64,000 nt of DNA. It comes from Marinomonas aquiplantarum. Lineage in GTDB: Bacteria > Pseudomonadota > Gammaproteobacteria > Pseudomonadales > Marinomonadaceae. Position 1 is the stretch's first letter. Each line of letters begins with the position of its first letter. The position numbers and the translations under genes were made by a program. The notes under the pieces are model-generated. The model ran no database searches and was not told the DNA's origin. It was given only the letters and a program-made list of their open reading frames with translations. The stretch is taken from contig NZ_QNRF01000006.1 of assembly GCF_003314975.1 (NCBI RefSeq), forward strand, positions 124,001 to 188,000, given 5' to 3'. Shown one piece after another: positions 57,763-64,000 of the stretch.

Positions 57763-58359
57763 TTATTTAAGGATGGTACGAAGCTGATAGCGTCGAAATA
57801 AAACCAAAAAGAGTAATGCTAAGCAGCCTATATTCACAGCAAAAGGGAACAAGGCTGTGGCGATTGAATATTCTTCTAAAGCCAATAATACAAGGGTATT
57901 GCGTAGGATAAATAAAACAAAAAACGTCGCATTTTCCTGGTCAGGAAACACGTAGGCTTTGCGTAACGTTGGTCCAAAACCTAACATATCGACGGTGGTT
58001 AATAAAATCACCGCCCACATGGGATCTGACATAACATACCAAAATGGCAGAGAAGATAAAGCGGCTAAGAAAAACACCCAATCAATTGGGTGAATACTGG
58101 CATCAGCCTGTTTACAGTAAGCCGCAATGGCCACCAAGATGGTAATTCCCCCTGACACACCAATCGGCCAAGCCCCCCAACCAGCTTGCGCCTCATACTG
58201 AGCAAAGAACACGATCAAGGTGGTCAGCCCCCAGATCACCCAAGTAAACACATGAGGCCGAGTTTGTCCTCGGATAATCGAAAATAAATAGGGTAAAAAG
58301 GCCACTAAAGTCAGCACGATCGCCATGCTGCTAAACACAAACTTTATGTTCCATTCCAT
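57763..58359 (-). CDS. hypothetical seven-helix membrane protein with PQ-loop-like repeats
   Basis: A 198-residue, almost entirely hydrophobic protein. Two short segments resemble PQ-loop (SWEET/SemiSWEET) elements: FLPYLFSIIRGQTRPHVFTW near residue 22 and MLGFGPTLRKAYVFPD near residue 125, about 100 residues apart, suggesting an internal duplication. That would hint at a small-solute transporter, by eye only. Probably cotranscribed with the DUF2157-like gene. Confidence 0.62.
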   Translation of the reverse strand: MEWNIKFVFSSMAIVLTLVAFLPYLFSIIRGQTRPHVFTWVIWGLTTLIVFFAQYEAQAGWGAWPIGVSGGITILVAIAAYCKQADASIHPIDWVFFLAALSSLPFWYVMSDPMWAVILLTTVDMLGFGPTLRKAYVFPDQENATFFVLFILRNTLVLLALEEYSIATALFPFAVNIGCLALLFLVLFRRYQLRTILK

Positions 58360-58415
58360 AACGCAAACGCTTCCCGAATCAATGCTTCTTACTATCTAAA
58401 CAAATTGACCAAGAC

Positions 58416-58443
58416 AAAAAAAGAACACCTTAGTGTTCTTTTC
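58416..58443 (-). terminator. terminator for the small lipoprotein gene
   Basis: AAAGAACAC and GTGTTCTTT flank a CTTA loop, with an A7 run on the left that becomes a T-run on the minus strand, just downstream of the lipoprotein stop at 58448. Confidence 0.88.
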
Positions 58444-58447
58444 ATTA

Positions 58448-58600
58448 TTACCTATGCGCCGCTGGACTGCCGCCAATGCGACCTGGGTCAGCGCCACCAT
58501 AATTAGGGCCTGTATTTGGGCCTCCTGGCGGCATAAACACACAAGCGGATAACGTCATTAATACACTCACAAAAAAGAGACCGCGCAATGCTGTTTTCAT
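58448..58600 (-). CDS. small lipoprotein (50 residues)
   Basis: A 50-codon gene on the minus strand with GTGAGG 9 bases before the ATG. The product begins MKTALRGLFFVSVLMTLSAC with lipobox LSAC at 17-20, then a Gly/Pro-rich tail (FMPPGGPNTGPNYGGADPGR). The mature form would be about 31 residues anchored to a membrane. A terminator follows directly, and no other reading frame fits. Function unknown; it resembles entericidin-size lipoproteins only in size. Confidence 0.78.
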   Translation of the reverse strand: MKTALRGLFFVSVLMTLSACVFMPPGGPNTGPNYGGADPGRIGGSPAAHR

Positions 58601-58781
58601 CTGAACCTCACCGGTGAAAACCTCATCTTAAATAACGCTGATAGCACAGACAAACCTCTCACCTCAACAACCATGAAGAATCCATAGTTGGCGAGAAAAA
58701 TGAGGATTAAGGCCAGATTAAGGACACCAAAGGTTACCGATCTAACAGATCAATCAGGGCATGAACAAAAGCAAATGAAAC

Positions 58782-59813
58782 CTAACGAGCGCCTTTACCA
58801 CGCACAGGACGCTTACCTGTAGGTTTACCATTAGGGTTTGATTTGCTCTGCGGCTTATTCGGTTGCGCTTTATTACCGCTTGGCTTACGTCCCTTAACTG
58901 GCTTATTAGGATCACCAAACGGTCGCTTATCTTTACCTTTACCTGAAGGACCGGGCTTCTTACCGTCACCGCGAGGATGTTTGGTATTCGGTTTTGAGGA
59001 ATAAGGCGTTTTGGCTGTGTTTTTCTTAGCCGTTTGGTTAGCAGAGCCTTTTTTATTACCCGGACGAGAACGCTTCGTCGATGGATTGGCTTCGGAAGAG
59101 GACGTCTCTATGGCTTTCAATAAAACTGACAGCTCTTTCTGGGTTAAATCACGCCACTCACCCACTGGCAAGCCCTTTAAATTGACGTTCATAATGCGAG
59201 TACGTTCTAGCTTGGTCACTTCATAGCCAAAGTGCTCACACATACGACGAATTTGTCGATTTAGCCCCTGAACAAGGGTGATGTTAAACACATTCGGAGC
59301 CACTTTAACCACAGGGCACTTTTTGGTCATGGTGCCTAAAATAGGCACGCCACCAGCCAAGCCAGAAATAAAGCTCTCTGTAATGGGTTTATTCACCGTC
59401 ACCAAATATTCTTTCTCGTGATTATTACCAGCTCGTAATACCTTATTGACCAAATCGCCATTATTGGTCAGAAAGATCAAGCCTTGTGAGTCTTTGTCCA
59501 AACGACCAATGGGAAAAATACGCACGCCATGACTAACAAAGTCGACAATGTTATTGCGTTCACTGCTCTCCGTAGTACTGACAATGCCCACGGGTTTATT
59601 CAACACAATAAAGACAAAATCCTCGGCATCTTGTGGCTCAATCACTTGACCATTCACACGTACCGTATCACCCGCCGCGACCTGATCCCCAACCTTGGCA
59701 CGCTTACCATTGATAAACACGTTGCCTTGCTCAATAAAGCGGTCTGCTTCACGACGCGAGCACATACCACTATCACTGATGTATTTATTTAACCGAATTG
59801 AGGAATTGAACAT
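58782..59813 (-). CDS. rluF: 23S rRNA pseudouridine synthase RluF with long basic tail
   Basis: An RsuA-family pseudouridine synthase; E. coli RluF modifies 23S U2604. The S4 RNA-binding domain lies at residues 7-65 ([20 protein letters not shown]), and the catalytic Asp is in [37 protein letters not shown] is the family signature, and the RluF-type '[16 protein letters not shown]' follows. The last 100 or so residues form a Lys/Gly/Pro/Asn-rich low-complexity tail, probably disordered and RNA-binding. Confidence 0.9.
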   Translation of the reverse strand: MFNSSIRLNKYISDSGMCSRREADRFIEQGNVFINGKRAKVGDQVAAGDTVRVNGQVIEPQDAEDFVFIVLNKPVGIVSTTESSERNNIVDFVSHGVRIFPIGRLDKDSQGLIFLTNNGDLVNKVLRAGNNHEKEYLVTVNKPITESFISGLAGGVPILGTMTKKCPVVKVAPNVFNITLVQGLNRQIRRMCEHFGYEVTKLERTRIMNVNLKGLPVGEWRDLTQKELSVLLKAIETSSSEANPSTKRSRPGNKKGSANQTAKKNTAKTPYSSKPNTKHPRGDGKKPGPSGKGKDKRPFGDPNKPVKGRKPSGNKAQPNKPQSKSNPNGKPTGKRPVRGKGAR

Positions 59814-59890
59814 AAAAAATCGCTGTCATTCTTGGGGGTAACTTATAGGAACTGGCTATTATACACTGAAGTCACTCTGACATAAGACGA

Positions 59891-59935
59891 ATCTGAACCT
59901 GAAGGCAAATTACGCCTTTCCCTTTAGGTTCAGAT
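59891..59935. other. long hairpin between rluF and the monooxygenase-like gene
   Basis: ATCTGAACCT (59891-59900) is perfectly complementary to AGGTTCAGAT (59926-59935); GAAGGC/GCCTTTC extends the stem inward with one bulge. No T-run on either strand. May be a weak terminator or an RNA-processing element. Confidence 0.5.
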
Positions 59936-60039
59936 AGCACCACACAAGCAAACAAACTCAGAAATAGCTTTAGGTATAGCAAGACAGATCGATGCAGAAG
60001 CTTAAGTTAAGACACTAAAGCTTTGACTCTAATGCCCCT

Positions 60040-60390
60040 TTAATCCAATACAGGGGCATCAAAATCCTCTGGCTCATCCGTATAAATACACACATTCCAA
60101 TCGGCAGCTAAGCCATCTTCAGCCTGACAATAAGTAGCAAAGAAATCGCTAATTTCCTGACGCTGGCAATGAGCTTCAAAACTCGCCATGTCCTGCCAGA
60201 CTTCATTAAAGGCAATCGGAAAACTCTTACCCTCAGCAAACGGGCTGGTCATGTGGCGCGTCACTCGATACGCAATACAACCATCCTCACGCAATGTATT
60301 GGGTTCAAGAGACTGCAAAACCTTAAACAAGGCTTTCTCCTGACCAGGTTTGGGTAAAAACTGTGCAATACAATAGACTTTCTTAGACAT
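60040..60390 (-). CDS. antibiotic biosynthesis monooxygenase-like protein
   Basis: A 116-residue ABM-domain (dimeric alpha/beta-barrel) protein. Pattern: VYCIAQFLPKPGQEKALFKVL, LREDGCIAYRVTRHM and FNEVWQDMASFEAHCQRQEI. Proteins of this fold act as quinol or polyketide monooxygenases or heme-degrading enzymes; the reaction here is not deducible. It lies 8 bases after the LysE-type gene on the same strand, so they probably form a two-gene operon. Confidence 0.84.
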   Translation of the reverse strand: MSKKVYCIAQFLPKPGQEKALFKVLQSLEPNTLREDGCIAYRVTRHMTSPFAEGKSFPIAFNEVWQDMASFEAHCQRQEISDFFATYCQAEDGLAADWNVCIYTDEPEDFDAPVLD

Positions 60391-60398
60391 ACCTTTCC

Positions 60399-61034
60399 TT
60401 AACTTCTATTTAGAGCGGATTTGAGTAAACCTAACCCCGCCAAAGCAAACATGCTAGCCGTTGCGCGCTCTACCCAACGACGACACTTTTGATACGTTTC
60501 CATAATACCTTGAATCGAAAACACCAGCGAATACAGAATGTTGACCAAATACCCTACCAACATGCAAGTCAACAACGCCAACGTCAGCGACATCAAATCG
60601 TTATGGCCCTGCATGCCCATAGACAAGGCCGCCATCCAAGCCACCACGGTTTTTGGATTGGAAGAGTTCAATATAAAGCCGCGCATAAACCACTTGCGAT
60701 AACTAGTGGCTTGCATGTGCGCCAAATTTTGTTGCTCTTCTACAACCAAAGAGGCCTTAAAAGACACATATGCCAAGCGTAATAAATACAATCCGCCTAA
60801 CACTTTAAGCACCATCAGAACATACACAGAACTTTGCAGAATGGCCCCCATCCCACTGACCGCCACCAGCCCCCATAAGAACATGCCAGACGACAAACCA
60901 AAACCATACACCAACGCCACTGTACGCCCTCTGCTCATAGCAATAGTGGCATTAGAGAGCGTCGCAGGGCCTGGGGAAACCGCCACCACAAAAAACGCAA
61001 AGCCAATGGTTAGTAATGACAACAAATCGATCAC
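60399..61034 (-). CDS. LysE/RhtB family exporter
   Basis: A 211-residue, six-helix exporter. The N-terminal FAFFVVAVSPGPATLSNATIAM carries the family SPGP motif, and GFILNSSNPKTVVAWMAALSM the NPK region. A second LysE-type gene in this window besides the one at 45179; they share only the family motifs by eye. Substrate unknown, likely amino acids. First gene of a pair with the ABM-domain gene. Confidence 0.87.
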   Translation of the reverse strand: MIDLLSLLTIGFAFFVVAVSPGPATLSNATIAMSRGRTVALVYGFGLSSGMFLWGLVAVSGMGAILQSSVYVLMVLKVLGGLYLLRLAYVSFKASLVVEEQQNLAHMQATSYRKWFMRGFILNSSNPKTVVAWMAALSMGMQGHNDLMSLTLALLTCMLVGYLVNILYSLVFSIQGIMETYQKCRRWVERATASMFALAGLGLLKSALNRS

Positions 61035-61366
61035 GATCCCTCTCCTATTACATAAGAAATGTTAATTTAATGTCTAAAAAGTCGTTTTCTTCCTGTGATT
61101 CAACGGACCTTACATCTTGGCCACACTATTGTCTGACTTTATCTCATGACGATCTAAGGTCAATTATCACAGCCACATCAGGACGCCATGTTTGAAAGTA
61201 ATCAATACGAGTATCTGATCACACTAGATGACGTTATATCTAAACAACCTAATAAGACTGTGTAAAGGCCATAAGATTCACTAGCCCCAGATGGTAATGA
61301 GCTTTATTATCATCTAGCAAACTGAAATGGATTCGCTACTAAGGCGAGATGATAAGGGAGAAGAAG
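61035..61366. other. intergenic region with possible 25-residue ORF
   Basis: 332 bases between divergent genes. The only ORF-like object is ATG 61188 to TAA 61265 with AGGA six bases upstream, encoding MFESNQYEYLITLDDVISKQ plus six residues; no homology is known to me, so it is listed as doubtful. No other structure seen. Confidence 0.3.
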
Positions 61367-61669
61367 ATGAACAAAATCAATATTAATGATCAATTTACCC
61401 AACTCAAAGAAGAGTGGGCACCAAAGGTCATCGCGCAATCTAACGATCAAGCGATCAGAGTCATCAAAGGCAGTGGTGAACTGGGTTGGCACAAACATGA
61501 CAATGAAGAAAAGATTGTCATTGTCTACAAAGGCCAACTGACATTAAAGCTCAATACCGGAGAAATTGTACTGGAAGCTGGTGAAATGTATGTGGTGCCT
61601 AAAGGTTTAGAGCATTGTCCTGTGGCCACTCCAGACACTCATTTTATGATGATAGAACCGGCTCAATAG
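61367..61669 (+). CDS. small cupin-domain protein
   Basis: A 100-residue single-domain cupin. Metal-binding motif 1 is GWHKHDNEEKIVIVYKGQLTL (two His, Glu) and motif 2 is PKGLEHCPVA with the third His. The start at ATG 61367 is preceded by GGGAG; an in-frame ATG at 61349 is likely part of the leader. The substrate is unknown; such proteins range from isomerases to small sensors. Monocistronic. Confidence 0.86.
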   Translation: MNKININDQFTQLKEEWAPKVIAQSNDQAIRVIKGSGELGWHKHDNEEKIVIVYKGQLTLKLNTGEIVLEAGEMYVVPKGLEHCPVATPDTHFMMIEPAQ

Positions 61670-61678
61670 CACACTAAA

Positions 61679-61703
61679 AGCTTGTCGGCTGAGCCGACAA
61701 GCT
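61679..61703. terminator. hairpin after the cupin gene
   Basis: AGCTTGTCGGC pairs perfectly with GCCGACAAGCT around a TGA loop. On the minus strand a TTTT run follows; on the plus strand there is none. Probably a modest terminator. Confidence 0.6.
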
Positions 61704-61814
61704 ACACAAACCTATTCTCTACGCACAATAAACAGATTAAATAGTAAAAAGCCTCAACCTTATTAATACGAACAAGTTGTTTACCCGCTTATAACCCCAT
61801 CCCTGCGTTACAGA

Positions 61815-62023
61815 GAAGCGAGACAATTAAACTAACTTCTAAAATCTAACTTAATATTTAATCATGAAAGTTTTCCGTGTAATAAAACCATCATTACAAT
61901 GATAAAATCCCCCACCCAACCGACACAAAGAAACGAGACAGTTAAACTAACTTCTAAAATCTAACTTAATATTTATTCAAGAAAGTTTCCTGCATAAAAA
62001 CACCACCATTCAACGGATAAAAT
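61815..62023 (+). repeat. two direct repeats (about 95 bp) 115 bp apart upstream of the porin gene
   Basis: CGAGACAATTAAACTAACTT (61819) recurs at 61934 as CGAGACAGTTAAACTAACTT, continuing through CTAACTTAATATTTA, GAAAGTTT and GATAAAAT in both copies at a constant 115-base offset. About 95 bases per copy are shared with scattered changes. Not coding. Possibly duplicated regulator sites or tandem small RNAs. Confidence 0.8.
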
Positions 62024-62382
62024 GATAGAAAAATTAGTCATTTAAACGGTGACTTTTTTCTTAAAACACATCAAACATAGAGCAGACCTATAGACAGCCA
62101 CTTGCTCTTAAAAAAACGAAAAAAAGCACCGAAACATCAAAAAAAGCGATAAAAAACCCTAGAAAAAAGCACTCGAAATAAAATTAATTCCTTTATTTTC
62201 AACAATTTAATCATTCGAAACCCAAGATATAAAGAGTATCTTTATTAGATATGAATTAAGCTAAAATTAAGTAAAAAATGTGCAGAAATGAGATTGTATA
62301 AAACCAAAAGCATACATAATATAAATAGTGAAATTGCTCAAATTTCCAAATTCAAATAAAAAAAATAATAGGTTTTATCATT
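62024..62382. other. AT-rich porin leader region
   Basis: Apart from the A-tracts no gene is seen. TTGTATAAAACC (about 62294) could serve as a -10-like element but no matching -35 is convincing. The region before the porin ATG is very AT-rich and lacks a strong Shine-Dalgarno. Confidence 0.4.
62110..62168. promoter_or_regulatory. six phased A-tracts (predicted curved DNA)
   Basis: Runs of A with centres near 62113, 62122, 62133, 62142, 62153 and 62165, mean spacing about 10.4 bases, i.e. one helical turn. All lie on the same strand. Phased A-tracts bend DNA; such segments often sit upstream of strongly regulated promoters. About 215 bases before the porin ATG. Confidence 0.7.
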
Positions 62383-63348
62383 ATGAAAAAAAGCACTCTG
62401 TATACAGCAGTCTTCAGTAGTTTATTATCTGTAGGAGCGATTGCTGCCCCTTCATTTGATGCTAACTTTGAGATTAATACCGATGTGATCGATAAAGAAA
62501 TAGGTGATACCACCTATTTACAGACAGGTCGTGTCGAGTTGAATACTCATGGCAAACACACTTCAGGCGATAACTTTGTTGAAGGCAAAGGTACGATTGA
62601 ATTGAAAGTAAATGGCACTTCCGGCATTGCCGATGCTTACCTTAAAATTGGTAACTCAGACATTGATGTTCAATTAGGTCGTTTTGAAGCCACTAATCTC
62701 TTCCCTAAAGGCAAAGACGTTGTCGTTGAGAACGCAGGTGGTGTAACCGTTTACGAAGCCAACAAAGCTCGTGGACGTACCAGCGACAATGGCGGTCAAA
62801 TCGCCTTGCATCTGAACGCCAGTGACGCTGTGACATTTGAGCTTGCAACCATCTATGGTGCTGGTGATGCGGATAATGCCACTGGTGATAACACCACAAG
62901 CATTGCAGGTATTCGTCCTGTCGTTACGTTCAAAGCGGGTGCAGCGACCATTACCGCAGGCTACGAAAGCCTAGACTACGAGCTAACGAACGGATCAAAT
63001 GTGAGTCAATCAGGCTTTGCATTAGCAGCCAATTTTGATGTGTCTGGTGCCAATGTCAATCTTGCCGTCACTCAAATGGAAGATGACAACACAGACGAAG
63101 AAGTGAGCTCGATGACAGCCAACATGACCTACAATAATTTTGGTCTTGGCATCATTACTTCTAATGTTGATGATGGCGCTAACGACCCTTCCGTTACCAC
63201 CCTGTACACAGCCTATACCATGCCGGTATTTGATATCGATAATGCTTCAATGACATTAGCGGCATCTTATTCAACCGCAGACGATGTAGCGACAGGAGTG
63301 AACGACAAAGTCTTGGCCACTCGTCTACGCTTTAATTACACTTTCTAA
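62383..63348 (+). CDS. outer-membrane porin
   Basis: A 321-residue exported beta-barrel. The signal peptide is MKKSTLYTAVFSSLLSVGAIA, and the C-terminus ends RLRFNYTF, the terminal Phe typical of BamA-recognised barrels. The body alternates aromatic and polar residues with Asp/Thr-rich loops (GAGDADNATGDNTTS). It resembles carbohydrate-type porins of marine gammaproteobacteria, but specificity is not deducible. The long regulatory upstream region and strong terminator suit a highly expressed, regulated porin. Confidence 0.87.
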   Translation: MKKSTLYTAVFSSLLSVGAIAAPSFDANFEINTDVIDKEIGDTTYLQTGRVELNTHGKHTSGDNFVEGKGTIELKVNGTSGIADAYLKIGNSDIDVQLGRFEATNLFPKGKDVVVENAGGVTVYEANKARGRTSDNGGQIALHLNASDAVTFELATIYGAGDADNATGDNTTSIAGIRPVVTFKAGAATITAGYESLDYELTNGSNVSQSGFALAANFDVSGANVNLAVTQMEDDNTDEEVSSMTANMTYNNFGLGIITSNVDDGANDPSVTTLYTAYTMPVFDIDNASMTLAASYSTADDVATGVNDKVLATRLRFNYTF

Positions 63349-63375
63349 TTATTAACCTTCTAGCAATAGAAACCT

Positions 63376-63421
63376 AAGAACAACGCCCTTTATTATCCCC
63401 TTTTAAAGTGCGTTGTTCTTT
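63376..63421 (+). terminator. terminator after the porin
   Basis: AAGAACAACGC (63376-63386) pairs with GCGTTGTTCTT (63410-63420); CTTTA/TAAAG inside extends it. TTT follows. It also faces the convergent nadE end. Confidence 0.8.
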
Positions 63422-63470
63422 CCTTCGTTCCGCCTTTCAAAACCATTAAATAGCCTTATAAAGCGCGAAG

Positions 63471-64000
63471 TTACTCGCCAATATGCCAGCCATTGGTAAT
63501 TGGATAGCGACGATCACGACCAAAGCCACGGGCAGTAATGCGCACACCTGTTGGCGCTTGGCGACGCTTATATTCATTGACGTCCACCAAGCGTAAAACA
63601 CGATACACTGTCTCTCGATCAAACTGATTCGTTGCTAAGATGGCTTCCGCACTCATGTCTTGCTCAATGTACATATGCAAAATTTGATCAAGAATGTCGT
63701 AGCTTGGTAAGGAATCTTCATCCTTCTGATCCGGTGCTAATTCAGCGGACGGCGGACGCGTAATGACACGCTCTGGAATCACATAACCCAAGGTGTTTCG
63801 GTAGCGACAAAGTTTAAATACTAGGGTTTTAAAGACGTCTTTTAACACCGAATAACCGCCCACCATGTCACCGTATAAAGTGGCGTAACCTACCGCCATT
63901 TCACTCTTGTTGCCGGTGGTCAAAACCATGTAACCCTTTTTATTAGAAATCGCCATCAGGGTCACTCCGCGAGTACGCGCTTGCAGGTTTTCCTCTGTGG
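63471..64000 (-). CDS. nadE: NAD+ synthetase, glutamine-dependent type, 5' end cut by window
   Basis: C-terminal part of NadE, which amidates deamido-NAD+ to NAD+. The visible 176 codons begin in [20 protein letters not shown] and run through [23 protein letters not shown], a highly conserved part of the synthetase domain, ending at the stop at 63471. The frame stays open to base 64000, so the N-terminal part, including any glutaminase domain, is outside. The ENLQAR..G form indicates the glutamine-dependent (two-domain) class rather than the short ammonia-dependent class. Confidence 0.93.
   Translation of the reverse strand, partial: TEENLQARTRGVTLMAISNKKGYMVLTTGNKSEMAVGYATLYGDMVGGYSVLKDVFKTLVFKLCRYRNTLGYVIPERVITRPPSAELAPDQKDEDSLPSYDILDQILHMYIEQDMSAEAILATNQFDRETVYRVLRLVDVNEYKRRQAPTGVRITARGFGRDRRYPITNGWHIGE

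Noticed and set aside
61188..61265. 25-codon ORF with AGGA upstream
   Set aside because: Too short, without homology or context; kept only as a note in the intergenic entry.

Overview
The window looks like chromosome of a marine gammaproteobacterium of the Oceanospirillales type, and Marinomonas is my best guess. Support comes from Pseudomonas-like versions of GltX and of the PA4872-type oxaloacetate decarboxylase, the intact miaB-ybeZ-ybeY-ybeX-lnt and leuS-lptE-holA blocks, rapA next to rluA, and a gene-dense layout of moderate GC. The genus is inferred from pattern only; no database search was possible. Both ends cut genes: gltX (3' part missing) on the left and nadE (5' part missing) on the right.

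Layout. 1-19.6 kb is mostly housekeeping: gltX, a small membrane chemoreceptor translationally coupled to a NIT-like sensor protein, xni, a secreted DUF4139-like protein, tolC, apeB, prc, a ybfE-like regulator, tdk-rdgC, a cation diffusion facilitator, rmuC, then yigZ-rapA-rluA as a tight operon. 19.6-23.5 kb is accessory DNA: a three-copy tandem repeat, then AT-rich genes separated by two well-formed integron attC sites. No integrase gene is in the window, so this is a small cassette cluster lacking an integrase (CALIN-like). It is followed by an inverted YoeB/YefM-type toxin-antitoxin pair and a REP-type palindrome.

23.6-30.6 kb holds mixed metabolic and signalling genes: an NAD(P)-binding protein behind a palindromic operator, a Rof-like antiterminator, a FlaR-like kinase, an HDAC-family deacetylase, an Hpt/HD-GYP fusion with an altered HD motif, an EVE protein, and a double-OmpA protein whose start codon lies in a hairpin behind a possible leader ORF. 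30.8-41 kb is the conserved RNA-maintenance and envelope block (miaB, ybeZYX, lnt, a YbeL-like protein, leuS, lptE, holA). 41-64 kb contains an unusual fusion of two cyclic-nucleotide-binding domains, an acyltransferase-like region and an SGNH hydrolase, divergent lysE/dapA, an oxaloacetate decarboxylase, a Na+/H+ antiporter, a RsbQ-type hydrolase, the pqiABC lipid-transport operon, small membrane proteins, rluF, a LysE exporter, a cupin and a porin. The porin has an elaborate upstream region with direct repeats and phased A-tracts.

The most interesting items are the integrase-less attC cassette cluster carrying uncharacterised proteins, the leader-ORF/hairpin arrangement in front of the OmpA-like gene, the cNMP/acyltransferase/SGNH fusion, the Hpt/HD-GYP protein with HN in place of HD, and the porin upstream region.
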